A stretch of DNA of 64,000 nucleotides from Effrenium voratum (Eukaryota; Sar; Dinophyceae; Suessiales; Symbiodiniaceae). The stretch lies in contig CAUJNA010000592.1 of assembly GCA_963377175.1 (NCBI GenBank), positions 1 through 64,000 of the forward strand, read 5' to 3'. Made by a program: the position numbers and the translations under genes. The notes beneath the pieces are model-generated. The model searched no databases. It had not been told where the DNA came from and worked only from the letters and a program-made list of their open reading frames with translations. Shown in pieces: positions 40,882 through 60,900 of this stretch (positions are counted from its first letter, which is position 1; the number at the start of each line of letters is the position of its first letter).

Positions 40882-40898
40882 ACTACTTAAAGAGAAAA
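40882..40898 (+). promoter_or_regulatory. Promoter motif ACTACTTAAAGAGAAAA, right-end gene
   Basis: Identical to 26934-26950 (opposite strand) over 17 bases. It is followed by CCTTATATATTAAGAG and then the ATG at 40921, 22 bases after the motif end. Confidence 0.65.
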
Positions 40899-40920
40899 AA
40901 CCTTATATATTAAGAGAAAA

Positions 40921-41541
40921 ATGAGTGAGGGTAAAATGTCAGAGAATAATTTTATATTTGAGAATTGTGCTAGCTTACCTGCTGATGTATTAAAAGGTAT
41001 CATTTCATATAAATTAGGGAGACCTGAGTATTTGAAACTAAAACATAATCATATTAAGACATTAAAGAGAATACAACAACGATATAAAATAGACAGAACA
41101 GAAACAAAAAGAAAGACAAAGCGCTATACTGTTGAAGATGGTGATGATATAAAGAGACACGTAATTGAGTATTACATTTCAAGAAATATACCTTTAAGCA
41201 TAAAAAGCATCAAAGATATAGTGTTTAATGAAAATGAAAACTTAGATTGTTTGTTAGATGGTATTGAAACCGATAACGGTTATGAAGCAGTGATAATAGT
41301 TGAGGTAAATATGTTTGTAAGGTTTCATCATTTCAATTATGAAGACAACCATTTTAACACTTTTAGTTTTTATTTTCGTAGTGATGATGTTGTGGATAAT
41401 ATAACCATAGATAATATAGCCGATGTAATGAGAGCGGCGCATCAAACAATAAACAGTTGTATTGATAGAGAAAGAAGTAGAATGAATTTTGGAGGAGTAC
41501 AAAACATAAGGTTTAAACTAATTGTTGATGAACCTGTGTAA
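40921..41541 (+). CDS. Right-end F-box-like protein
   Basis: 206 residues, intact, the last gene before the right TIR. It has 'ASLPADVLKGIISYKLGR' then 'EYLKLKHNHIKTLKRIQQ', like the start of the 36565 gene, then a basic stretch ('TETKRKTKRYTVEDGDD'). The C-terminal half ('AVIIVEVNMFVRFHHFNY', 'ADVMRAAHQTINSCIDRE') matches no family I know. It carries the same promoter motif as the polymerase and zinc-finger genes, so it is probably expressed with the replication genes. The F-box call is tentative. Confidence 0.55.
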   Translation: MSEGKMSENNFIFENCASLPADVLKGIISYKLGRPEYLKLKHNHIKTLKRIQQRYKIDRTETKRKTKRYTVEDGDDIKRHVIEYYISRNIPLSIKSIKDIVFNENENLDCLLDGIETDNGYEAVIIVEVNMFVRFHHFNYEDNHFNTFSFYFRSDDVVDNITIDNIADVMRAAHQTINSCIDRERSRMNFGGVQNIRFKLIVDEPV

Positions 41542-41628
41542 TTCATAACTAAACCATAATTATATCATTTATACTCTTATATGTTATAATTATAGTGAAC
41601 TTTTAATCTATAAACATTTCATTAAATG

Positions 41629-41896
41629 ACAAACCACAACAACCGCCCAAAAGCCAACCCATGAAACCACAAAAAGTGCTATCCTCTTTCAATCAATAAA
41701 ACTAAAAGTTGAAATCTGGAACGAGACAGGGGACCAAATCATCAATTCGTTACCACATCCATATCGTTATTTCTTGGCCCCAGAATCAGCCTTTTAAAAA
41801 CGGATAAGGTGGTACACGTGTTGAATTGTGAAATAAAAAACAGAACAGGCAACCATCAACCCCCACCCCCCTAGAATCAGCCTTTTCTACATTTTT
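41629..41896 (-). repeat. Right terminal inverted repeat
   Basis: Reverse complement of the left TIR with about six mismatches (for example GGGGGCATG versus GGGGCCAAG in the middle). The outer end has eight T on the + strand where the left TIR predicts five, followed by nine G. So the exact tip is 41896-41899. Confidence 0.95.
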
Positions 41897-42169
41897 TTTG
41901 GGGGGGGGCGGGGTGGGAGTAGGTATAGCAACGTACCCTCGCTTTCTCCCTCTCTCTCCCTCTCTCTCTCTCGTGCCAGGTACTAGGTTCCCTTGATACA
42001 CTCCGTAAAGGGAAGAAAACATTGATGTGTGTAAGTGCGTCTGCGCCTGTGTGGGCCCATATGCATGCACAGCTACACTCTCTCTGCTTGTGTGCTTCAA
42101 TCTACTAAATGATTGGAGGACCCCCAAAAACAAAAATCCCGTCGCACTAACCCCAAACAGCTGCTCTTA

Positions 42170-42300
42170 AAACTCAAGACGCCCATATGGCCATGTGTTG
42201 AAACCCCGCACCTCCAGTGACCATCCCAATCACCACTAAAACAGACTAAGATGGGTGGTGCACCTACCCCAAAATGGGATCCCATTGGTTTTGACCCACT
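42170..42300 (+). repeat. Dispersed repeat, copy 1
   Basis: Contains CACTAAAACAGACTAAGATG directly before a GGTGGTGCACCTA segment. A diverged copy lies at about 53985-54100 (CCACTAAAATAGACTAAAAT, then GGGTGGTGCACCTA). Intronic in both places. Probably an old short interspersed element; no coding capacity. Confidence 0.6.
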
Positions 42301-42389
42301 GCCATATGCTGCAAAGGCGCTTCTTACTGCCGGAACCCCTGGCGGCCTATGCCCCCACGTCACCCCCCCCCCCCCGTCACAAAGCGCGC

Positions 42390-45300
42390 CTGGAAGCGGA
42401 TCTGCTCCACCAGGCGCCGGTTGGTGTCCTGCAGCGCCGCCACCGCCGCCACCAGCTCCTCCGTCGGCGGTGCGGCGGTGCGGCGCAGCGACGTCGGTGC
42501 TTTGGGTCGGTCTGCAAGGTCTACTCGGTTGCTCCACACCAACATCGTCTCCAAGAAGCCACCAAGATTGCAACAACTGGACAGATCTCCCCTGCAGCAC
42601 CCCCAAAACAAAGGGTGGCCAGATTTTTAGTCGGTTGCTTTCTGCTCCCCTGCTAAAAGTGTAACTTTTAGTGGTTTAGTGGAAATCTGATTGGTTGCCA
42701 AAGAGTTGAAGTCCTAACCTCCAAGCAAAATGCACCTCTGTCCAGGTGGAACAGCCGGCGCTCGACACACGATCGTTTTTCACTGCCAAGTGAGCCAAAC
42801 GTTGAGAGAAACAGGGCTCGCGCCCCCGAGAAGCCGTAAACATTCGGATCCGAGCAAGCAGCGAAGAGCAAAGGGGCACGGAGGGGTTCGGTCTGAAATC
42901 AGTGAAATTGTGGATTTGTTGGTCCAGGCAGTTGCTTCCCTGGAGGTGTTCGAGCCTTTGGGAGATCCAGTGAGTGAGACTGAGGAACCAGGTGGTTGGT
43001 TTCTGTTCGGCTTCCCTTAAGACATCCAAACAGTGGCACCCCTCGCCCCAGGAACCTGGGAAAAAAAGGTTTGCCTTGGAGACCTTGACGCAAAATCAAC
43101 AAACCAAAGGGTAAAAGCTGGACTGAGACGTGTGAGGTTGATGCCCCCTCGCCCATGTAGGGAACAAGCGTGCCCAACTCTTTGATGAATGGGTGAAGCC
43201 GGTGATTCCCGGTGGTTGCAAGCAAGCTTCAATGACGGGGCAAAGTTGCCACGGACCGAAACGAGCAAGCTGATGCAATGCCGAAAAATTGAATAGTGCC
43301 TAATGCAGGGGTATCATGCCGCGAAATCTCAACTCTTACCACGATTGACTGCAGTGTGCGTGGCACGTATATGGTGCGCATGGCCAACTGAAACAGGCCC
43401 GTTACAGACAAGAAGTCCGAAGGGTGGAGGGGTACGGGGGGGAGGCCTTAAGGATTGCTGGCACCCGCCTCCTGCTGCATGAATCTGCGCGAACGCGGTC
43501 AACACACAACGAAAGAGCGCGGGCAATCTTGAACCTTCTAAGGTTGCTCCCGCGTTGCTTTCTTGCCCCCCTCCCCCTGGCATCCTCGTGCTTCTGCGCC
43601 TGCCTCACCATCTCCCGGCTCAAGTTCTCGCAGCGCCTGCAACACGGCCGCTTGAAAAGCGGTTGGGCTGGTCAGATCATTTGCGGCAAATTTGTTTAGG
43701 GAAAACCACCCCCCGAAATGATCCGAATTTGGGGCAAATTGGTTTAGGAATTTAGGCATTTCTTTTGGGAGGGGTCCCAAATTCTCCCCCCCCCCCCCAT
43801 TTTTTCGGGACACGCCACACGTCCGCGCACGTCGCCCGCAAGGGCCTCTGGCTCTCCTCCAGCGAGTGCACCGTGTCCCCGGCCGTCGACACCTCCAACT
43901 GCTCCCAGGCCAAGGCGCCAAGGCCCCGCGCAAGCTCTCGCACCTGTCGATGCCGTCGGGCCCCGCTCAGAATGACTTGAAGCTTCGCAAGAAACCGTGG
44001 GGAAAATTCGGGCGCCAACAAACTTTCTTGATATGGATCCATGTCACTATCACTCGTCCCTTTTTTGTTTGTGGCGCAAAATCCAGCAACTCCCCCAACC
44101 CCCAGGTGGGATGTAGCCATATAGCAACCCAATCCGTTGTTGGGGTCCATCCTCCTGTCCTTTGCCGCGCCTGGGCCAAGCTCTGGCCGCCGGCCGCGGC
44201 GCGCAGCCGCCGGAGCTGGGCTTCCAGCTGTTGGCAAATTCGGTTCCATGCCTCGGCCGCATTCATGCAAGGGCTTTCCCTGCAAGCTCAAAAAGACTCA
44301 CATGCAGAGACTCCATTCCGCGAGCCTGCATCATGAGTGACCATAACCCCAGGTTGCAAGGCAAAGACGAAACCCGTGGAATTAGGAAGGGCGGCAACTA
44401 TGTGCTACTTTAGAAAGTGCACCTAACTTCAAAACCCTGCACATTTGGTGAGCCGTACAGTTGATACCTCGCACAAAGTGTTGACGCCTGGAATAGAACG
44501 ACGCCTCCAGGTTGGCCACGTTTGCTCGCCATTTCGTCCCCTCCAGCACCGCGCTCCCATCTGCGACTCACCAAGGAAAAATGCATCTTGGCCGAGCGGC
44601 AGTGTGCGCGGCATCCAGCTCAGCTGAGACCTTCGCGAATTCGTGGCTCTCCCCGATGTCTGGCCGAACGCCATGCAGGTCTCGGAGGGCGAGCTCCATT
44701 GCACGCCATGCCTTCGGCTCACCGAGCTCTGGCTACCCGTAGGTTTCGTGGGCGATTGAAGGAACACATCCGTCCTTTAGACAGCAAAACGTGCGGGTTG
44801 GTTGAATGGAATTGCCTAAGTGCGAACATGTTCCAAAGCACCACCACTCGCCGTTCATGGCTTTGATGATCCATCTTTCGCGCATTGATCTGTCTCCAAA
44901 GCTGCAGGGCCACTGCTCAACCAGTTCCAAGGGCTCCGACAGGCCAGACCTCTAGACCAAGCGCGCGTGCGCTTGCTTTTTCAGGCAGGTCTGTGATGCG
45001 CAAGCCTCAGGCTCAACTCGGAGACTCGGCTTCTCTCGGCTTTCGAAAGCCACCCACCCGCCTTCCCGGATCTCGGGGCCCAAGTGCTTCCACGTCCTGT
45101 CCAAAAAAGGGCGCAGGGGGGTAGCACACCAAAAAACAACGTTCTTTTGTGGGATGGAGATCCATGGCCCCAAACCAAACATCCGCGGAAACGGCCCCTC
45201 GCGGCCAAGGCACATCTCATCCACCAGGCTCGCCTGCGCCGGGGTCAGCACCTCCCTCCAGGAGCCTCGGGGGACGGGGGGAGAAGGGCAAAAGCCGGGC

Positions 45301-45993
45301 CGTGCGCCACCCCTCGTTCCTCACATCGCGCCATTTCGCAGCGCAGCGATCTGGAAAGGTCGATGGGAAAAACGGGTCACGCCCAAGCTTCTCCTGCTGC
45401 TTGCACTGCCTGCCATGCAGCGGTCCAATGCGAGCTGGATGCAGTGCTTTTTCCCTCGCCGCCGCTCAAGCACGCTTGAGTGCAAAGCCAGTGCCTTGCA
45501 AGGGCTCCTTCCAAGCTTGGTCAACTCCGCGATGATGACCTGACAAGGACAGCTACCTCTGTCAATGCCGCACCACAGGCCGCATCCCCCAACCTACAAG
45601 GCGAATGAAAAACAACAATTGCCTATCCCCTTGCGGTTTCCTATGGAAACAGCTGCAAAACTAGGGGCCAACTAGCACCCAGGCTATATGATACCCATGG
45701 GCCGCCGCCTTCGCGATGAGCCCTCGGCTGGCCTGGCGCAGGCGGGGAGAGCCCACATGGCTCCCAAGACAAAGCGCCCTAAAATGTGCCCCTGGATGCT
45801 GGCCCCCTTTTCCCAGCTTTGAAACGCTCGAACGAAGGCCGAAGGGGCCGTCAGTCCAAAAAGCAGTGTCCACATTTGTTATCAGTATTTTGTGTGGAGC
45901 TTCGCTCAAAAATCCCAACCTCCCTGCCTCAAGCTGCCACCACCGCAAGATGGCAAGGATCTCCTCCAGCAAAAAGGCGTCTGCCGTGACCAC
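42390..45993 (-). CDS. Coiled-coil protein, exons right of the virus-like element
   Basis: Exons with agreeing phases on the minus strand: 44711-44613 ('AWRAMELALRDLHGVRPD'), 44251-44171 ('AWNRICQQLEAQLRRLRAAA'), 43943-43846 ('VRELARGLGALAWEQLEV'), 43636-43585 ('RCENLSREMVRQAQKHE') and 42458-42390 ('ELVAAVAALQDTNRRLVEQI'). Further upstream candidates are 45993-45928 ('AFLLEEILAILRWWQLE'), about 45494-45419 and about 45245-45205. Acceptors are AG|G; donors are mostly GC or GA. The product is an extended coiled coil that continues at 19153-19073 after the inserted element. No family identified. The start codon is not found. Confidence 0.6.
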
Positions 45994-45999
45994 CTGGGG

Positions 46000-47320
46000 G
46001 GTCAAAACTCCCGCGGGGAGCATGGTCAGACGTCACAGTCCCCGGGTGCCCGACACGGTGTGGAAAATGAAAACATCCAGCCGCTTCACAAACAGAGGGC
46101 CAGCCCCCACACTGGTCGTCCAAACACCCAAACACCCCGCACCAAAAGTTGCCCTCCTCGCATATATGGATATAGATATAGATATGCATGTGTGTGTTTC
46201 CTCCCTTAAACGTGTGCTGGCTTGGCACCTTCATTCAACGGCAGAACCGGGTTTCCACCCATCCCCGCACCTCACACCCAGCGCTGCTGGCCAGGTCCAG
46301 GAGCCAGCCGGGCGCCTGGACCAAGGATCCCCGCTTCCCGTTTCCCCAGTGGGCCCCTGGGTCATGTTCCACCCCCCCCCCACCCGAGCCGCTTGCTTGA
46401 CCCCCCATTCTTTCTGTTCTGTCGTCTCTTTGGGCATCTTTGTCGCATCTGTGTGGCTCATGGGGATGTTGTGCAAGAAAGCTGACCATGACGCACAATG
46501 ATTGGAACGGAAATGTAGGCTTCCAGGCCCGCAAAGCACAGGGAATCAGCGCTTCAAACATCCGATGCCTCCATGCAAGGCGGCGACATGTCGACCACAC
46601 GCGGCTTTGATGCCCTGAGCGGCTGGAGATGCATGGCCGTGGCCCGCGTGCGTGCGCAATGTGTCAATGGCTTCGCCCTGGCTTCCTACCATGTAGTCCC
46701 TGGGTCAATGTCTCCACGGGTCTGTCAGTCCGCGGTCTGCGAATGCAGCCGAGTGTCTTAAGAGCAGGCTCCAGCTTTTGACGAAGCTCGTCAATGCTGG
46801 TGCCCTTCTCCATCCTTACTGGCCGCTTGATTAGCTCCTCTTAACTCAACAGCTCAACTGGAGTGGTTTCGATTTTGACAGCTCCCGTTGGCTCTCTTCC
46901 GCATAGGACCTGACGAGCAAATCTGGTGCACAATCAAATCTCAGCCAAGCTGCCCAGCGAACACCACGGCAGCAAGCTCCTTTGCCTGTCACTCAACCCT
47001 ACCAACAGTGACAGGATTGCCACGCTGACAAACAAAGAGCCTGAAGGGTACTGCGGATGGTGCCGAAATACTGCGCGGGTCGGAGGGGTCCCCTGGTCTT
47101 TGTCTTTGTCCGAATGGTCCTGAACCAGAGGAGTTCTTGGTGCTTCTGGGATGAGGCTTCAGAGATTGTGCTGCAGCTCCGCGCCTCCCTTGCGCAAAGC
47201 TCCCTTCAACATTCCTTTTGTCAGTCAATGCCTTTCCTTCTTTGGAGCATGGGCCGAAACGCCTCCTAGGCTTGGTGACAAATAGAGGGCCCTAGAGGAA
47301 AGAAAAAAACATCGCCCATG
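46000..47320. other. No confident gene
   Basis: Intron or spacer DNA. I see a short TATAGATATAGATA stretch near 46165-46185 and C-homopolymers near 46370, but no exon with good splice sites. Somewhere between here and 45.99 kb one gene may end and the coiled-coil gene begin. Confidence 0.4.
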
Positions 47321-47926
47321 CCTCATCTCAATCGCCACCCCCTCGGCCTGCGCCAGGTCTGCCACCGGCACCACACGTTCGAAGGCCGGGCGCGCTGTGG
47401 CGGCCGGCCCCAGCACTGCCCCGGTGCCGGGCTTGGACCCCAAAAGCTCCTTGCAGGGCTCACGCCAATGGAGCGCTCCTTTGGGGGTGGGGCTTGTGGA
47501 TCCCAGTTTGCTGTACGGCTTGGTGGCCCCGGCACGGCTCTCAATCAACAGTAACACTCTCATCATGGCCACGAGGTGCCACAAGGCATGGCAAATCAAC
47601 AGCTGGAGGCAGAAGCCAGGGCAGATGACGGTGGGCGTCCTTCAGCGCCTCCGCTTTGCAGCAGCTTCCCTTCGTTTCAGGGGAAAGGGACACGCAGTCT
47701 TGCAGCTCTGGGCGCGCGGAGCAGACGTGCCCCAGCCTCGGAGTGTGCAAAGCGCGGTTTGCCAAATTGGGCAAGCAATGTTTGAACCAGGACATGCTTT
47801 TGGGGCTGTATCAGCGCGGTTTTGTCGCCGTGGTTGCGGTGGCTGCGGCTACCGCAGCTATTGTAGTTGTTGCGGTTGGTGTCGTTGTTGAAGTTGGTGC
47901 TGCTGCACTCATTTGTTGCCCGCGTA

Positions 47927-47977
47927 TTCTTCTTCTTCTTCTTCTTCTTCTTCTTCTTCTTCTTCTTCTTCTTCTTC
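47927..47977. repeat. TTC/CTT microsatellite
   Basis: About 17 copies of TTC followed by a GGTGGT run to about 48003. It produces artefactual Ser, Phe or Leu runs on + and Glu or Lys runs on -. Confidence 0.9.
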
Positions 47978-48241
47978 CGGCGGTGGTGGTGGTGGTGGTG
48001 GCGGTGGCCGCGGGCGTGGTTGCTTGAAGCTGTCGCTTGCTGTTGTTGCTTGCTGTGCTCGGTTGCTGCTTTGCTCGTTTTCTTTGTTGTTGGTGCTTGT
48101 CGTTTTGGTTGCTGCTGCCGCCATATCAAATGCTACGGGGAGGTTAAAGGCTCCAAGTGCTCCCTGTCTCCCCACACCCCACCTCCCACCCCACCCTTCC
48201 CATCCGGCTTCCCCACCCCACCAGCCGGGTGACAGCACCGC

Positions 48242-56875
<8,634 letters not shown>

Positions 56876-56879
56876 CTGA

Positions 56880-57960
56880 CAAGCACTGCGTTCATCCCTT
56901 TGCGCTGCATCTCTTCAAAGGGCTTGTCCGCACCAGCTTCAATGTTGCAAATTGCGCTTGTTACACGGCTAGCACCACTGGTCTCAACGCAAAGGGCTCT
57001 CTCAAAAGCGGGCTGAGTCAAACCACGTCTGACAGGTCCAAGCCGGGCTACCACAGGAGAGCCAGCCATGCTCCCTGTGAGGCCGCGCTGGTTCCATGTG
57101 CGTGCCTACAAGTATTCTATGATGAGTCCGGCTGGCTGGTTGATGTATGCCTGGCATTCAATGTTAGAAAGTGTCATGCAGGCAATAAGATGATCTGTTC
57201 AGCTTGTTGGACGAAAGCCTTGTGGCCCACCCTACATTGCAAAGCTTTGTTCCAGAAGGGCCATGAAGCTTGAGCATCTATTCAGCTGCCAGTATCCCTG
57301 CGGCTGCCACGAAGGCCTCTTTTTCTATGGCGGGGTATGTAACGTGGAACTAGCAGGGGTCAGAAGTGGGTGTGGCTCAAGATTAAACAGGAGGGGTTAC
57401 GCAGGTGTTGGTCCATGTTTCCACTTACCAGGGTTCCATTTTGGCACCGGTTTTTTTTGAGCCACAGCCAAGTGAACCTAATTGCAACAACAATTTGGAG
57501 TAATCCTGGGCTGCTTTTGACAAATGCCGGCCAATGACTCTCATTGCTCTCACCTCGGATGGGGGTCCGGCCAACCTGTCCAGCGCGAAAGTGGTTGGGA
57601 TTGACACGGCCTCGGGATGCAGTTAGGGAACCCTGAAGGATTCCATGGCCTTGACCCTTAGTAAGACCTTTGGATAAAGGCTAACCTCATGTTATCCAGT
57701 GACGGACGTCCGGGCAAGTCTCAAGTCAAAGCTGCTGCAAAACTGGCTCGTGCAAACTTGGCGCGTGCCCCATTCTGTTCCAAAAGCGATGGATCGTTTA
57801 AAATACGTCTGTACCAAAGCTACAACAAAGCTACAAGCTGGCCCTGCAACGCTCTGCCAGAAGCTGGCAGAATGTTGAGGGCAAAATGTGAATGACACCG
57901 TGCACCACTGCACTCTGCGGGGCAAGGCCGGCCAGGCCGGAAAAAAGACATAACGCCGCA
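56880..57960. other. Spacer between AROM and glucan dikinase, no confident exon
   Basis: About 1.1 kb. A repeat shared with about 2275-2345 lies at about 57370-57450 (CATGTTTCCACTTACCAGGG here, CATGTTTCCATTTGCCAGGG there). A minus-strand stretch near 57600-57540 is open but matches nothing. The missing AROM N-terminal domains are not visible here. Confidence 0.45.
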
Positions 57961-57966
57961 GCGCGC

Positions 57967-60900
57967 CTAGCCCACGATCGGCCGGGCCTGTACAAGATGG
58001 ATTTCTCTGGAATCGCCCTCCAGCACGACACCCTCCATGTCCATGGGGACGCCATAACCTCCCAAGGTAGCAGCAAAAAGACGTAATCTAAGACGTTAAA
58101 ACGACCAACCGTTTTTAACGCAGCCTTTCCCGCCTTTTTCGATGCCGGCAGCCACCTTGGCGATGTCTTGCGCCATCTTCACCAGGTAGTTCCGGTCTGT
58201 GCTGAGCCTCTCCTTGGCGTAGTCGATGGGCACGCGCTGCAGCCCCCCAGGCATGTCCTGCAGCCCGTAAGAGAAGCTACCCAGCGCAGCGACGTGCACC
58301 TTAGATCAGGACACTGTTACAAACTCCCAAAAGCCCCCCACATAATGACAGAGCACTCACAAAAGAGGCCTGGAAAGGGACAGATTGTTTGTTTGGGTTG
58401 GTTGGGGCACTACACTCTTTCTGTGGAAGAAACGTATTGCAATAGCCCGCCTCATAAGGCGCCGCCTTCTGCACCACCAGCCGGTACGGGGTGCCAGGCT
58501 CGTTCGCGGACGCCAAGGTCTCGCCCAAGCCCACGCAGAGCTCTATGTACACTGCCTGATACAGGACTCTTGTCAAAAAAAAAAAAAGTGCGGGGAAGGA
58601 CTACATCGCCTTCCAAGCATGTACAAACAGCCAGGTTGAGAGCCGCCCGGGGCGCCATTCGTTGGAACATCTGGTGGGTCTCCGGCCTTGTCGTTCTTGG
58701 CCACGGCATCCTCCGAGAAGGCGATGAAGGCATAAGCGCGGCCAGCCAATGAGACCATGGGTTGCACCAGGACCCCCATAGCAATGCCATCGTACCTAGG
58801 GCCCTTGACCCCTGAAAACTCCATGGGTGGCTTCCCTCTGGCCCGTACCCCCCCCTAAATACCCCCTCCCCCTCCGCAAAAGGCGCACCTCATGGCCAGG
58901 CACGCGGCTACCCCAATGCCAATGCGTGATTTTTTTTCTAAAAGCGCCGCGAGAAATGGACAAAACGAGCTGAGGTGCAAAGGCATGCCCGCCGCATGGC
59001 GGCTTTGTACCGCTCGCAGGGTAAACATGCTGCCCCAGACCTGCACGATGGCGCTCTGCAGCTTGGACTTGTCCTATGGGACGCGGGTGTTCAAACCAAG
59101 CATGTTAAGAGGAAAAGGATTTCAATCCCACCACCAGCCCAAAAGTAGACACCGCACCAGCTAATGCTTCAGTGCCAACTATATTCCAAAGTGATCTCAG
59201 AGGACCGCTCTGCGCCTCCGCGCTGACCACTGCGCGGATCAACAAAAACTACGAGTTTCACCATGTCAAAAAAGAAACGACTTAGTTATTGACAAATTAG
59301 CAGTGCTCCATGGGTGTCCTTTTTGGGAAAATAGACGGCCCTGGTAGTTGATTGAACCACTTCAAGCAAATCAACCAAAAAGGACACCTATGGCAGTGCT
59401 TCTTTTCTCAAACAGTTTCCCAACCCCACGTCCTTGATCTCCACCCCCAGGACTGAGTCGTGCAGCCCGGCGCCCGACACCTTCTCTAGGTCCTCGCTGT
59501 TTGCGGAGGATCGCACCGCCACCCGCTCCGCCTCAAACGCTCCAAAGTCGACCGGCGAAAAACTGGCCAATCATATGAACATTGTATCTAAATCGCACAA
59601 CAAATAAAATTGGGCTTCCCTTGACTTAGCCTACAGAGTGGGTCACAAAAACAAAGGATCTTGATTGAAACCGAAACACGCCGCGTTTGCCGGTCTTTTG
59701 CTCGCATAAGCGTCAACGCAGGATGCATCCGGATGACCATGCTAATCAAGGGTAGGTGCCCGTGTCGTGGGGAATAAACACACGTTGGCTGTTCCACTGC
59801 TCTAAACGCCGGGCGTTATGCTAAACTAGAGATGCTTGCCAGTTGCGAGCATTCCCGTGTCAAGCCACGATGAGGGAAAGACAGAAGACGGTCATTGAGC
59901 AAAGGGAGCGAACCCTCCGTTCACGAGATTCCGCTTCAAACACCACAAAGTTGCGCGATTTGTGGATGCTTGAAGCGAATCGATTTCGTTTGGCTCAAAA
60001 TCAGCGGCCTTCCCAAAAGGTTGGTTTCCTTTTGGTTCCCTTTCAAAACACCCAAAAACAATCCCTCCCCCCCCCCCCCCCCACCACAAACAAACAAACA
60101 TCACCCAGATTGGTTCCCCTGAGCCGTTCCCCTGAACGCGCCGGCCTTGGGCAAGCCGGCAGCCAGCGCGTCCACCACCGCCGCCGGCACCGCCAGCTTC
60201 TCCACCGTTGCGCGCACCGCCTGCGCTGCCGCGTCCACGTCCGAGCCGCCTTTGAGGGCCTGTGGGACGTGTTCAAAGGACATGGCTATACCCGCTATGG
60301 CACGAGGGGTTCAATTGAGGGGCGCCCCCCCAATTATGATTTTTTAAGTAGGGAGTACCTATAAGCCACTGTTGTTCAAACTCAGATTTAAGCGGTGCCA
60401 GGGGGTGGTTGTTAAAACCTGTGCTCCACCCAGGCCTTGTCCAAGGCGGCCACCGCGGAGTCGAAGTCTGAGCCCTTCACCACGGCCTCAAGCAAGGGCG
60501 GGTTGAAAAACCTCCGCTTTTCCGCAATGTGCCTAGGTCCCACGTGCTACCGCAGCGGACATGAGGCGTTTAAAAAATTTTGGCGCGGTCGCCGTGGCGA
60601 TGCCAAACCAAACCAAGTGCGTGGCACGAACCCCCCTGCAGCGGGACCCTCCTCTCATCAAACCCTCATCCCAAACACAACCCAAGGGGTCGCCCGAAGT
60701 CGGTCCCGCCACCGGCCGGCCCGAGCTTCGGCCCTGCAGCCCGCCTTCATGACCCCGAAGGGGATCGCCAGGCCCTTGGGCGCCTTAAAGCCCAGCTGCT
60801 GCGCCAGCTTCTCCAGCTTGCCGCTGGAGGCGGCCTTGCTGCCGGCCACCTGGGGCTTGTCTGCGATGGACACCTCGGAACATCGGATCGGCTTGGAACA

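Larger units (their letters stand above)
19207..41896. mobile_element. Polinton-like (Maverick/PLV-type) DNA virus or transposon, 22.7 kb
   Basis: Bounded by 268-bp terminal inverted repeats, about 98% identical, starting AAAATGTAGAAAAGGC. Both outer flanks are runs of G in the + orientation, compatible with a 6-bp GGGGGG target duplication, the length Polintons make. Inside are the hallmark genes: protein-primed PolB, retroviral-type integrase, A32-type ATPase, major and minor capsid proteins, plus lipase and fibre. The core from about 22.7 to 41.6 kb is very AT-rich, with short intergenic hairpins and TATA-like strings next to start codons. The left 3 kb is less AT-rich. It is integrated in an intron of a minus-strand coiled-coil gene. 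Several genes are frame-broken, so activity is uncertain. Confidence 0.93.

Noticed and set aside
57430..57465. Dinoflagellate spliced-leader relic (CCATTTTGGC ... )
   Set aside because: Only CCATTTTGGC matches; the rest of the leader is absent and the string belongs to a dispersed repeat also found at 2.3 kb.
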